A stretch of DNA of 64,000 nt from Microbacterium saperdae. GTDB lineage: Bacteria; Actinomycetota; Actinomycetes; Actinomycetales; Microbacteriaceae. Below the pieces are notes generated by a model. That model was not told the origin of the DNA. It saw only the letters and a list, made by a program, of their open reading frames with translations, and made no database searches. A program made the translations under genes and the position numbers. Below are positions 34,180 through 43,462 of this stretch, piece by piece. Position 1 is the stretch's first letter; every line of letters begins with the position of its first letter. The stretch covers positions 310,001 to 374,000 of the forward strand of contig NZ_VFOX01000001.1 of the NCBI RefSeq assembly GCF_006716345.1. The letters run 5' to 3'.

Positions 34180-35898
34180 GTGACAACACCCTCTTCCTCC
34201 TCGGTCTCCGAGGCGACGCGATCGCCTCGTGAGGTCTTCACCGCGATCTCCGGACTCGTCGTCGGCATGTTCGTCGCCGTGCTCTCCGGCACCGTGGTCT
34301 CGACCTCGATGCCGGTCATCATCGCCGACCTCGGCGGCACCCAGTCCCAGTACACCTGGGTCATCACGGCGAGCCTGCTGGCGACCGCCGTCTCCACGCC
34401 CATCTGGGGCAAGCTCGCCGACCTGGTCGACCGCAAGATCCTGGTGCAGCTCTCGCTCATCATCTTCACGGTCGGCACCGTCATCGCCGGCTTCTCGACC
34501 GACACGAACATGCTGATCGCCGTGCGCGTCGTGCAGGGCATCGGCGTCGGTGGCCTGATGTCGCTCGTGATGATCGCCGTGGCCCTCATCATCTCCCCGC
34601 GTGAGCGCGGCAAGTACATGGGCGTGGTCGGCGGCATCATGGCGCTCGGCACCATCGGCGGCCCGCTGCTCGGCGGCCTGCTCACCGATGTGTGGGGCTG
34701 GCGCTCCAACTTCTTCGTCGGCGTGCCGTTCGCGATCCTCGCCATCGTGCTGCTGCAGTTCACGCTGCACCTGCCGAAGCCCCAGCGCGACACCAAGGTG
34801 TCGATCGACTACTTCGGCATCGTGCTGCTCGCCGTCGGTGTGTCGACTCTCCTCATCTGGGTCTCGATGGGCGGCAGCCAGTTCGACTGGGACTCCTCGA
34901 CGAGCATCATGCTCGCCGTGACCGCGGGTGTCGCGATCGCAGGCTTCATCACGGTCGAGTTCTTCGTCAAGGAACCGATCGTCCCGATGTCGCTGTTCCG
35001 CAACCGCACCTTCACGCTGTCGGTCATCGCCTCGATCGCCATCGGCGTCTCGATGTTCGCCACCTCGGTGTTCCTGGCGCAGTACTTCCAGCTCGCCCGT
35101 GGCGCCACGCCCACCGAGTCGGGCCTCATGACGATCCCGATGATCATCGGCCAGATGGGCGCGTCGATCATCATCGGCCAGCTCGTCAGCCGCTTCGGAA
35201 AGTGGAAGGGCTGGATGCTCACGGGCGCCGCGCTGACCACGATCGGCGTCAGCCTGATGTCGACGCTGCGCTACGACACCCCGTTCCCGCTGGTGGCCGT
35301 CTACATGTTCGTCCTGGGTGCGGGTCTCGGCATGGTCATGCAGAACCTGACGCTCATCGTGCAGAACGACACGCCCCCGCGCCAGCTCGGTGCGGCCTCC
35401 TCGAACGTGAACTTCTTCCGTACGATCGCCGGCACCATCGGCGTCACGGTCATGGGCGCCATGCTCTCGACGAGCGTCGCCACCTACATGACCGACGCCC
35501 TCAAGGGCTTCACGCCGACCACGCAGGATGAGGTCGACGCGCTGCAGCACCTCGCCTCGGGTGACGTGCCGAAGGTCACGCAGCTTCCCGACACGATCCG
35601 CGCGATCGTCGAGGGGGCATACGGTCACGGCATCGCCGACGCCTTCATCATCGCGATCCCGCTCGCGGTGATCTCGATCATCGCGATCGCGTTCATCAGG
35701 AACAAGCCGCTGTCGACCAAGAACGCCGCGGAGCAGCTGCGCGAGCAGGCCGAGGAGTCGGTGATCGAGGTCGCCGAAGCCGAGGTCGGTGCGTCGCTGG
35801 CCACCGGGTCCATCCGGATCGCCGGCACCGAGTCCACGACGCCGTCCACCGGATCGGTGACGGTGCTCGAGCGCGAGGACCGGGAGCCGGGGCGCTGA
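34180..35898 (+). CDS. DHA2-family MFS drug exporter
   Basis: A 572-residue proton-driven exporter with about fourteen membrane segments. It carries the MFS loop motif GKLADLVDRK between helices 2 and 3 and a motif C-like GTIGGPLLGG. An acidic cytoplasmic tail of roughly 60 residues follows the last helix. The GTG start at 34180 has a GCAGGAG site; the frame is open further upstream through the operators, so that part is not coding. It is followed after one base by marR. Export of antibiotics or toxic aromatic compounds with MarR-type induction is the usual arrangement. Confidence 0.9.
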   Translation: MTTPSSSSVSEATRSPREVFTAISGLVVGMFVAVLSGTVVSTSMPVIIADLGGTQSQYTWVITASLLATAVSTPIWGKLADLVDRKILVQLSLIIFTVGTVIAGFSTDTNMLIAVRVVQGIGVGGLMSLVMIAVALIISPRERGKYMGVVGGIMALGTIGGPLLGGLLTDVWGWRSNFFVGVPFAILAIVLLQFTLHLPKPQRDTKVSIDYFGIVLLAVGVSTLLIWVSMGGSQFDWDSSTSIMLAVTAGVAIAGFITVEFFVKEPIVPMSLFRNRTFTLSVIASIAIGVSMFATSVFLAQYFQLARGATPTESGLMTIPMIIGQMGASIIIGQLVSRFGKWKGWMLTGAALTTIGVSLMSTLRYDTPFPLVAVYMFVLGAGLGMVMQNLTLIVQNDTPPRQLGAASSNVNFFRTIAGTIGVTVMGAMLSTSVATYMTDALKGFTPTTQDEVDALQHLASGDVPKVTQLPDTIRAIVEGAYGHGIADAFIIAIPLAVISIIAIAFIRNKPLSTKNAAEQLREQAEESVIEVAEAEVGASLATGSIRIAGTESTTPSTGSVTVLEREDREPGR

Positions 35899-35899
35899 C

Positions 35900-36355
35900 A
35901 TGGTCACCTCGGAAGCGGCGATGTCTTCGGACGTCGACACTGCCCTCAGCGACCTGCAGACCCATCTGAACCTGATCTTCGCGAGGACGCGGACTCTGTG
36001 GAAGGAGTCCGCGGCCCGCATCGATCCGGAACTGCAGGTCGGTGGCTACAAGCTGCTGACGTTCATCGAACGGGCCGACACGGCGAATGCGCACGAGCTC
36101 GCGGAACGGTTCGAGATGGACAAGTCCGTCATCAGCCGTCAGGTGCGGATGCTGGAGGAGCTGGGTCTGCTCGAATCGCGTCCGGACGAGCGCGACGGCC
36201 GTCAGCGGGTGCTGACGGCGACGCCCTCGGCCCGCGCCGCCCTCAGCGAGCTGCGCCGCGACCACGCCACACGCCTGCGGACCGTCGTGGCAGGGTTGAC
36301 GCAGGACGAGATCAATGCGGCGTCCAAGGTCTTCCGGCTGCTGTCCGAGGTCTGA
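35900..36355 (+). CDS. MarR-family transcriptional regulator
   Basis: A 151-residue winged-helix regulator. The recognition region is ANAHELAERFEMDKSVISRQ, followed by the wing RPDERDGRQRVLTATP. It is the second gene after the MFS exporter and probably represses the operon through the two AGTTG-N8-CAACT sites at 34111 and 34140, released by a ligand that the pump exports. A strong terminator follows. Confidence 0.9.
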   Translation: MVTSEAAMSSDVDTALSDLQTHLNLIFARTRTLWKESAARIDPELQVGGYKLLTFIERADTANAHELAERFEMDKSVISRQVRMLEELGLLESRPDERDGRQRVLTATPSARAALSELRRDHATRLRTVVAGLTQDEINAASKVFRLLSEV

Positions 36356-36357
36356 TC

Positions 36358-36392
36358 GAAGCCCCCGCCGTCGCTCTGACGGCGGGGGCTTC
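36358..36392. terminator. Terminator hairpin after marR
   Basis: The 15-bp arms GAAGCCCCCGCCGTC (36358-36372) and GACGGCGGGGGCTTC (36378-36392) pair perfectly around GCTCT. Confidence 0.9.
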
Positions 36393-36409
36393 GCCGTAAG
36401 CTGGCGATC

Positions 36410-36892
36410 ATGAGCGCCTCGTCCGACGACCCCGCCCGACCCGCAGCGCCGGACGCCGTCGAGAACCCCGATCTCGATCAGGCGGTCTCCCGCGTCGAGC
36501 ACGAGCTCGGGCGTCTCTTCGCCCGGATCCGGGTGAGCTGGCGAGAGGCGGCGGCGACCGTGCATCCGGATCTGCAGCCGCTGGGGTACCAGGTCCTGAC
36601 ATCGATCGCGACGGGCAAGGCGACCTCGGCCGGGGCCATCATCGAGCGCCTGCAGACCGACAAGTCCGCCGTCAGCCGGCATGTGCGTCAGCTCGAACAG
36701 CTGGGTCTGGTCGAGAGCGTGCGTGACCCGGAAGACCGCCGGGCCCGCGTCCTGGTCGCGACCGAACTCGCACAGGAGCGGGTGGCCCTCGCCCGCTCGC
36801 GCTACGAGGCCCGCCTCGGCGAACGACTGCGGCGCTGGTCCGCCGAGGACCTCGATCACTTCGCCGAACTGCTCGCCGCCTTCGGCGACTGA
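36410..36892 (+). CDS. MarR-family transcriptional regulator, paralogue
   Basis: A 160-residue regulator resembling the preceding one (TSAGAIIERLQTDKSAVSRH recognition helix region, wing RDPEDRRARVLVAT). It has a longer, Pro- and Ala-rich N-terminus. The ATG lies seven bases after TAAGCT with no ribosome site, suggesting a leaderless transcript started after the terminator. Its target is not evident; it may control the downstream oxidoreductase. Confidence 0.85.
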   Translation: MSASSDDPARPAAPDAVENPDLDQAVSRVEHELGRLFARIRVSWREAAATVHPDLQPLGYQVLTSIATGKATSAGAIIERLQTDKSAVSRHVRQLEQLGLVESVRDPEDRRARVLVATELAQERVALARSRYEARLGERLRRWSAEDLDHFAELLAAFGD

Positions 36893-36919
36893 GCGTCGGC
36901 AGCACGACGGGACGGAACC

Positions 36920-37813
36920 GTGGACGACCGCATCGGATTCATCGGCCTCGGCGTCATGGGGCAGCCCATGGCCCTCAACCTCGCGCGCGCGGGCATCTCG
37001 CTGCTGGTGTGGAATCGCACGGATGGACGCGCGGAGCCGCTGCGCGCCGCCGGGGCAGAGGTGGCTGCAGACGTCGACGAGGTGTTCCGACGGACCTCGA
37101 CAGTCTTCCTGATGCTCGTCGACGAACAGGTCACCGATGAAGTGCTCGGTCGTGGGACGACCGCCTTCGCCGAGAGGGTCGGATGGCACCTGATCGTCTC
37201 CACCGGCTCGACCTCGCCGGAGTACTCGCGTGGCCTCGCGTCCGATATCCGCGCCGCAGGAGGGCGATTCGTCGAGTCGCCCGTGTCCGGGTCGCGGATC
37301 CCGGCGGAGGCGGGCCAGCTCGTCGCGCTCGTCGGTGGCGACGCAGATGACGTCAGCGAGATCGCACCGCTGCTCGAGCCCCTGACGAAGACTGTCATCC
37401 ACTGCGGTCCGGTCGGTCACGGGCTGCTCATGAAGCTCGCCGTGAACCACTATCTCGTCATCAGCATCGCCGGCCTCGCGGAGGCCGTGCATTTCGCCGA
37501 TGGGCACGGCCTCGATCTCGACGTGCTGAGCACGGCGCTGAACTCCGGTCAGCTCGCCAGCGACATCACTCGCGCCAAGCTGCCCAAGCTCGCCGCGCGC
37601 GAGTTCAGCGTGCAGGCGGCCACCGCGGACGGCCTGGCGAACGCACGTCTCGTCTCGAGGTCCGCGCAGGCTCGGGGTGTCGCGAGCCCGCTGCTCGACG
37701 TCTCCGAAGAGCTGTATCGCGAGGCTGTCGCCCTCGGCAACGCGCGCATCGACATGAGCTCGGTGATCGACGCCATCGCGGCGAGGGACTCTGCGGGGCA
37801 CGCGGGATCGTGA
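36920..37813 (+). CDS. 3-hydroxyisobutyrate dehydrogenase-like NAD(P)-dependent oxidoreductase
   Basis: A 297-residue beta-hydroxyacid dehydrogenase. The N-terminal cofactor motif is IGFIGLGVMGQPMA, the substrate motif is FVESPVSGSR, and the catalytic lysine is in GLLMKLAVNHYL. Members include tartronate semialdehyde reductase and 3-hydroxyisobutyrate dehydrogenase. The GTG start follows a weak site. No clear pathway partner is adjacent except the MarR paralogue. Confidence 0.85.
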   Translation: MDDRIGFIGLGVMGQPMALNLARAGISLLVWNRTDGRAEPLRAAGAEVAADVDEVFRRTSTVFLMLVDEQVTDEVLGRGTTAFAERVGWHLIVSTGSTSPEYSRGLASDIRAAGGRFVESPVSGSRIPAEAGQLVALVGGDADDVSEIAPLLEPLTKTVIHCGPVGHGLLMKLAVNHYLVISIAGLAEAVHFADGHGLDLDVLSTALNSGQLASDITRAKLPKLAAREFSVQAATADGLANARLVSRSAQARGVASPLLDVSEELYREAVALGNARIDMSSVIDAIAARDSAGHAGS

Positions 37814-37851
37814 CGTCCGAACGTCGCGCAGAGATGCGCGACGTTCGGACG
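37814..37851. terminator. Bidirectional terminator hairpin
   Basis: The perfect 16-bp arms CGTCCGAACGTCGCGC and GCGCGACGTTCGGACG (37814-37829 with 37836-37851) lie between the convergent oxidoreductase and GH95 genes. Confidence 0.85.
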
Positions 37852-37873
37852 ACGGCGGCGCGCGCCCGCGCGA

Positions 37874-40800
37874 TCACCCCTCCGTCGGGTTCGGTGCGGT
37901 CAGGTCGGTGTCGTCGCTCTGCTCGGGGCCACGCTCCGGCTTGCGGCGGCGCAGAAGCGCCAGTCCGCCGCCGACGACACCGGCCGTGATTCCCAGGCCG
38001 GCCAGAAGCGGGCTGAAGACTCCGCCGGTGTTCGCGAGCGGGTCCGACCCTGATCCGGAGCCGGACGAGTTCCCTCCGCTGGCGGGAGGCCCGGCCTTGC
38101 CCACCACAGTGATCGGCGTGGACGTGGTCTCTCCCCACGCGTCGATCGCGACGATCTCGTGCGGGCCGGTCTCGACCTGGGGCACCCGGAAGGTGAGCCG
38201 CGCCGCGCCTTCCGCATCGGAACGTACGACGCCCAGCACCTGCGGTGTCGAGTGGAGCTCCACGGTGACGTCGCTGGACGGCTCGAATCCGGTGAGGGAG
38301 AGGGTGACGGTGTCGCCGACGCGCACCGTGCTCGTGCTGAGGCTGAGCGCCGCGGCTCCGGGGGTGGGCGAGTCGGCGGGGCCGAGGTCGCGCATCGGCT
38401 TGCCCGTGCGCGGATCGGCCGGACGCACGGTGCGGCGCTCCCCGTCGACGACGACCACGATCGGTTCGCTGTGGGGTGCCTTGTCGGCGACCACGTCGTA
38501 GGTGGCGACCTTGCCGTCTCGCCAGGTGGCGCTCACGCGGTAGCCGCCCCGGGCGCGCAGACCCGTGAAGGAACCCGATGCGGCCCAGTCCGCCGGCAGC
38601 GCGGGCAGGAGTCGGATCACCCCGCCATGGCTCTGCAGCAGCATCTCGATGATGCCTCCGACGATGCCGAAGTTGCCGTCGAGCTGGAACGGCGGGTGGT
38701 CCGCCCACAGGTTCTGCAACGTGTTGAACGTCAGGAGACCGCGCACCATGGTCCGCGCACGCTCCGCCTCGCCCAGCCGGGCGAACAGGGCGGTGCGCCA
38801 CGGCCAGGTCCACGACCGGCGGCTGTCTCCGGACACGGTCGCCGCGGTGAAGGGCACGCCCTCCTTCTCGCCGCAGCGCGCTTTGAGCGACACGAGGGCC
38901 GCGGCGGCGAGCTCCGGCGTCTCGGGGGTGATCTGGCGACCCGGGTACACGGCGAACAGATGCGAGGTGTGGCGGTGCAGGTCGTTCGGGTCGTCGCGGT
39001 CGGCCTGCCACTCCTGCAGCTGACCCCACTGCCCGATCTTGTTCCCGGCCAGTCGGCCCCACATGTCGGCGACCTTCGTCCGGTACTCGTCATCGATATC
39101 GAGCGCGGTCGCGACCTCGATGTAGTTGCGGAACAGATCCCAGATGATCTGCTGGTCGTGCATGACGCCGTCCTCGCGAGGACCGTGCTCGGGTGACCAG
39201 CCGTTCGGTGCGACGAGCGTGCCGTCGGGAAGCTCCTTGAGCTCGTCCTCCCAGAACTCGCAGATCTCCTTGATCAGCGGATAGGCGAGGTCGCGCAGGT
39301 ACTTCTCGTCCTGCGTGAACGCCCAGTGCTCGTAGAGGTGCTGCGCGTACCAGGCGCTCGCGATGGTGTTCCACTCCCAGCCGTTGCCGCCGAAGATGCT
39401 CTGCGAGGTGCGGGCGGTCCACCCGCGCTTGTCCGCCCCGAAGGCCTTCTGCGTCGCGACGCGGCTCGGCACGGCGACCTGCTGGATGAAGGCCGCGAGC
39501 GCCTCGTGCGACTCCGACAGGTCGGAGGTCTCGGCACCCCAGTAGTTCATCTGGACGTTGATGTTGGTGTGGTAATCGCTGGCCCATGCCGGCGAATTGC
39601 TCGCGTTCCAGAGCCCCTGCAGGTTGGCGGGGAGGCCACCCGGCTTCGAGGAGCTGAGCAGCAGATAGCGCCCGTAGGCGTACATGGTCTGCTCCAACGT
39701 GGGGTCGGCCTCGCCAGCGGCGTAGCGCGTGAGCCGCCGGTCCGTCGGAAGGGCGAGCACGGCGCCATCCGACTGTCCCCACTCGACGGCGGCGCGCTGC
39801 ATGAGCCCTCCGACGTGAGCGACGTGCTTCGCGCGAAGGTCATCCCAGGAGCGGCCGGACGCGGCGGCGAGCGCCCGCTCGATCTTCGGCCCCGGTGCCT
39901 CTCCTCGCCAACCGTCCGCGGCGCTCATCCTGTAGTCCGTCCGGGCATCGAGCAGCAATGTGAGCCGCGAGGCTCCCTCGACGCGCAGGCCGTTCTGCTC
40001 TGCCGTGATCGTGCCGTCGGTGTCGATGATCTTCGCCGCTGCCGCGTACTCGAGGGCATTGGCCATCCTGCCGGAGAAGCTCAACCGCCCTGCCCCGGCG
40101 TCTGCGACGGTCTGCGGGCCGTCGTCCTGGTGCGTGCTCAGGGTGAGGAGTGCCGTGAGCGACTTCTCCCGATCGGCGGTGAGTCGCACCACGATGAGAT
40201 CGGCCTCGCGGCTGGCGAAGGCTTCCCGCAGGACGGTGCCGTTCGGGGTGGCGAAATGAGTGGTGTGCACGCCGACCGCGATGTCCAGCGCGCGGCGGTA
40301 GTCGACGACCGTGCGTCGACTCGCTGTGCTGAAGCCCTTGCCGGTGAAGATGATGCCGGCGATCCTGAATGCTCTCGGCGCGACGATCGTCAGTCGGTAC
40401 ACCGCGTACGCGGTCGTGTTGGCGAAGGCGAACTCGCGAGGACCGCGCTCGGCGAACGACTCACCGGTCCGGCTGTCGAGCGTCTTCCAGGTGAGAGCGT
40501 CGTTCGATCCCGACACGGTCCATGCGCTCGGATCGGCGCCGGCTCCCGCGGAGGGCGTGAGCACATAGCCGTCGAGGGCTCGTTTCGAGTCGGTCTCGAG
40601 CTGCCAGATGGCTCCGGAGCCCGCATCCGCCACTTCCCAGACGGTGGCGGGATCCGCATCCACACTGCCCAGAAGCGAGTCGGCGTGACCGCTGGGCGAG
40701 GACGCGAAGACAGTGCCGCTCCCCGCCAGGACGACTCCGCTGAGGGCGATCTCGGCGACCTGGAAGTGACTGACGCCCATCTTCGGCAGGAACACGAACC

Positions 40801-41548
40801 GGTAGAACGCGAAGGCGGCGGCGTTCGCGAAGGAGTAGTCCTTCGCGAGCTTTCGTGTCGCGAAGGGTGCTTCGGAGCGCTCGTCGAGAGTCACCCAGTC
40901 GGAACCGTCGGTGGACCCCTCGAACCTCCAGTCCTGCGGATCCCGTGCCGGCACATCGTTGGCGCTGGTCAGGGAGTATCCGGACACGACGCTGGGCTCC
41001 GCCAGCTGCGCCTGCCAGATGACCTCGGCGGGCGGGCCGTCGATGCACCATTTCGAGTCCGCGCTCCCGTCGTACGTCTGAGCGACGGTCTCGCTGCCGG
41101 AGTTGTTGTAGGGACCGCCGGGGGCGGTGACCGTGTTGGTGGCGCTGAAGCTCATCGAGAGGTCGCCGAAATCCCGGAAGGACCCGAATCCGGTGACGGA
41201 CGTGTCGAAGTCTCCGTCCCAATCGTTCATCCCACCCCAGAAGCTCTGCTCGCTGAAGTGGACGATCTCGCGGTCCGGGTTGCCGAAGAGATTCGCTCCC
41301 AGTCGCGCGTTGCCGATCGGCAGCGATTGCTGCTCCCAGCTCACCGCGGGAGTGCCGTACCAGAGCGCGTGAGCCGAGAGCTCCGGGCGCGCGATGGCGC
41401 CCGCTGCGGCGACCTGAGGTCGGAAGGTCGCAGGGATCGCGCTGGCCGCGGCAGGCCGGGCGGAGAGGAACTGTGGAGCGAAAGCAGCGGCGGCCGCAAG
41501 GCCACCCAGCTGCAGTGCGCCGCGACGAGAGATCGGTTCTTTCAACAT
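37874..41548 (-). CDS. Tat-exported, cell-wall-anchored GH95 glycosidase with inserted discoidin-like domains
   Basis: A 1224-residue surface enzyme. A Tat signal (SRRGALQLGGLAAAAAFAPQ, residues 7-26) leads to a GH95 N-terminal domain (LPIGNARLGANLFG). Two discoidin/F5-8-like domains at about 155-270 and 275-400 interrupt it. The GH95 catalytic barrel (GLWNASNSPAWASDYHTNIN and GWEWNTIASAWY) follows, then an Ig-like domain. LANTGG, a membrane helix and LRRRKPERG form a sortase signal. GH95 enzymes are alpha-L-fucosidases or alpha-L-galactosidases. The GGAGGAT site supports 41548. No partner gene is adjacent, though an AAACCGGTCA sequence upstream weakly resembles the LacI boxes. Confidence 0.9.
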   Translation of the reverse strand: MLKEPISRRGALQLGGLAAAAAFAPQFLSARPAAASAIPATFRPQVAAAGAIARPELSAHALWYGTPAVSWEQQSLPIGNARLGANLFGNPDREIVHFSEQSFWGGMNDWDGDFDTSVTGFGSFRDFGDLSMSFSATNTVTAPGGPYNNSGSETVAQTYDGSADSKWCIDGPPAEVIWQAQLAEPSVVSGYSLTSANDVPARDPQDWRFEGSTDGSDWVTLDERSEAPFATRKLAKDYSFANAAAFAFYRFVFLPKMGVSHFQVAEIALSGVVLAGSGTVFASSPSGHADSLLGSVDADPATVWEVADAGSGAIWQLETDSKRALDGYVLTPSAGAGADPSAWTVSGSNDALTWKTLDSRTGESFAERGPREFAFANTTAYAVYRLTIVAPRAFRIAGIIFTGKGFSTASRRTVVDYRRALDIAVGVHTTHFATPNGTVLREAFASREADLIVVRLTADREKSLTALLTLSTHQDDGPQTVADAGAGRLSFSGRMANALEYAAAAKIIDTDGTITAEQNGLRVEGASRLTLLLDARTDYRMSAADGWRGEAPGPKIERALAAASGRSWDDLRAKHVAHVGGLMQRAAVEWGQSDGAVLALPTDRRLTRYAAGEADPTLEQTMYAYGRYLLLSSSKPGGLPANLQGLWNASNSPAWASDYHTNINVQMNYWGAETSDLSESHEALAAFIQQVAVPSRVATQKAFGADKRGWTARTSQSIFGGNGWEWNTIASAWYAQHLYEHWAFTQDEKYLRDLAYPLIKEICEFWEDELKELPDGTLVAPNGWSPEHGPREDGVMHDQQIIWDLFRNYIEVATALDIDDEYRTKVADMWGRLAGNKIGQWGQLQEWQADRDDPNDLHRHTSHLFAVYPGRQITPETPELAAAALVSLKARCGEKEGVPFTAATVSGDSRRSWTWPWRTALFARLGEAERARTMVRGLLTFNTLQNLWADHPPFQLDGNFGIVGGIIEMLLQSHGGVIRLLPALPADWAASGSFTGLRARGGYRVSATWRDGKVATYDVVADKAPHSEPIVVVVDGERRTVRPADPRTGKPMRDLGPADSPTPGAAALSLSTSTVRVGDTVTLSLTGFEPSSDVTVELHSTPQVLGVVRSDAEGAARLTFRVPQVETGPHEIVAIDAWGETTSTPITVVGKAGPPASGGNSSGSGSGSDPLANTGGVFSPLLAGLGITAGVVGGGLALLRRRKPERGPEQSDDTDLTAPNPTEG

Positions 41549-41743
41549 GAAAATCCTCCGGAGCATCATCGATCAGAGTGAGAATTGCCTATAAACGAGG
41601 TAATAGGCGAAACCGGTCACAATCCTTCCTGAAAATTCATCCGATGTCTAGGAGTGCTTCTCCGGGCGGGGACGCCGGCGAGGGGAGGGCGAGCGCGCGC
41701 ACGACCTCTGGTTCGTCATAGCGGCGCGGGGGAGGATGGACGG

Positions 41744-43444
41744 ATGACTGACAACCCGTACGCATCCCGGCCGTGGCTCAGCTCCTACGCGGAGGGCGTC
41801 CCCGCCGAGATCGACGAGCCGACGCAGACCCTGCCCGAGATGATGGCGGCGAGCGTGCGCTCGTTCGGCCGGCGCCCCGCCCTCGAGTTCTTCGGCGCGG
41901 TCACCTCCTACCGCGAGCTGGGCGATCAGATCGAGCGCGCCGCCGAGGGATTGCGGCGACTCGGAGTCGGCGCGGGTGACCGGGTGGCGCTCGTGCTGCC
42001 CAACTGTCCCGCACACGTCGTGGCGTTCTATGCGATTCTTCGTCTCGGCGCGATCGTCGTCGAGCACAATCCGCTCTACACGGCCCGTGAGCTGCGGCAC
42101 CAGTTCGAAGACCACGGGGCCCGCGTCGCGATCGTGTGGGACAAGGTCGCCGACACGGTCGCAGGCTTCCCCGCCGACCTCACGGTCGAGCACATCGTGA
42201 GCGTCGATCTGACGGCGGCGATGCCGCTGTCGAAGCGTCTGCTGCTGCGTCTGCCGGTGCCGAAGGCGCGCGAGTCGAGGGGCAAGCTGACGGCGACGCC
42301 GAAGGCGCATCATCTGACGCCGTGGAAGAAGCTGGTCGATCACCGGAGGCTCTCGCGGCGCATCCCCGGGCCGACGCTGCACGACACCGCGCTGCTGCAG
42401 TACACGAGCGGCACGACCGGTGTGCCCAAGGGCGCGATCCTGACCCACGCGAACCTGCGTGCCAACGCGATGCAGGGGCGCGCCTGGGTGCCGGGGCTCG
42501 TCGATGGCGAGGAGACCTTCTACGGGGTGCTCCCGCTGTTCCACGCGTATGGGATGACGCTCTGCCTCACGTTCGCGATGAGCATCGGCGCGAAGCTCGT
42601 GCTGTTCCCCACGTTCGACCTCGGGCTGGTCACCGCCGCAGCGCGGACGAGTCCGCCCACGTTCCTTCCCGCGGTGCCGCCGATCTACGACCAGCTGGCA
42701 CGCGCTGCTGCTCGGGGAACCATCGATCTCTCGACCGTCCGGTTCGCGATCTCGGGAGCGATGAGCCTCCCCGTCGCCACGGTACAGCGGTGGGAGGAGG
42801 CGACCGGCGGCCTGCTCGTCGAAGGCTACGGGATGACCGAGAGCTCACCGGTCGCACTGGGCAACCCGATGGGACCCACGCGCCGGCCGGGGACTGTCGG
42901 GGTGCCCTTCCCGAGTACGGAGATCCGCGTCGTCGACCCGTCAGACACCGATGTCGACGTGCCGGCCGGAGAGCGGGGCGAGCTGCTCATCCGCGGTCCG
43001 CAGGTGTTCCAGGGCTATTGGGGTCGTCGCGGCGAGACAGCCGATGTGCTGCTCGCCGACGGATGGTTGCGCACCGGCGACATCGCCGAGGTGTCGGCGG
43101 ACGGTTTCGTGACGATTGTGGACCGGCTCAAGGAGCTCATCATCACCGGTGGCTTCAACGTGTCGCCCAGTGAGGTGGAGGATGCGCTGGAGGCGCATCC
43201 CGATATCGTCGCCGCGGCCGTCGTCGGTCTGCCGCGATCCAACGGCGGAGAAGAGGTCGCCGCGGCGGTCGTGCTGCGCGAGGGCGCCGAGCTCGACGCG
43301 GGTGCTCTGCGCGACTTCTGTCGCACCCGGCTCACGCCCTACAAGGTGCCCAAGCGCATCGTCGTGGTCGACGACCTTCCTCGTTCCCTCATCGGCAAGG
43401 TGCTGCGGAGGCAGGTGCGGGAGCGACTGCTGGAGGGGCGGTGA
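41744..43444 (+). CDS. Long-chain fatty acid-CoA ligase (AMP-forming)
   Basis: A 566-residue ANL-superfamily adenylating enzyme. The P-loop-like motif YTSGTTGVPKGAIL, the YGMTESSP motif and GWLRTGDIAE are all visible. The catalytic C-terminal lysine fits LPRSLIGKVLRR. It is about the length of FadD-type ligases. The ATG at 41744 has a GGAGGA site; the frame is open from 41654 but upstream sequence is not homologous. It stands alone and converges with the epimerase gene with only an 18-base gap. Confidence 0.9.
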   Translation: MTDNPYASRPWLSSYAEGVPAEIDEPTQTLPEMMAASVRSFGRRPALEFFGAVTSYRELGDQIERAAEGLRRLGVGAGDRVALVLPNCPAHVVAFYAILRLGAIVVEHNPLYTARELRHQFEDHGARVAIVWDKVADTVAGFPADLTVEHIVSVDLTAAMPLSKRLLLRLPVPKARESRGKLTATPKAHHLTPWKKLVDHRRLSRRIPGPTLHDTALLQYTSGTTGVPKGAILTHANLRANAMQGRAWVPGLVDGEETFYGVLPLFHAYGMTLCLTFAMSIGAKLVLFPTFDLGLVTAAARTSPPTFLPAVPPIYDQLARAAARGTIDLSTVRFAISGAMSLPVATVQRWEEATGGLLVEGYGMTESSPVALGNPMGPTRRPGTVGVPFPSTEIRVVDPSDTDVDVPAGERGELLIRGPQVFQGYWGRRGETADVLLADGWLRTGDIAEVSADGFVTIVDRLKELIITGGFNVSPSEVEDALEAHPDIVAAAVVGLPRSNGGEEVAAAVVLREGAELDAGALRDFCRTRLTPYKVPKRIVVVDDLPRSLIGKVLRRQVRERLLEGR

Positions 43445-43462
43445 GCGGCTTCCGCCGCTCCC

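Noticed and set aside
34060..36021. Long minus-strand open frame opposite the MFS gene
   Set aside because: Charged low-complexity shadow; the MFS protein on the other strand is clear and has a promoter and operators.
41608..41620. AAACCGGTCA upstream of GH95 as a third LacI box
   Set aside because: Only seven of the central bases match and symmetry is lost, so it was not called.
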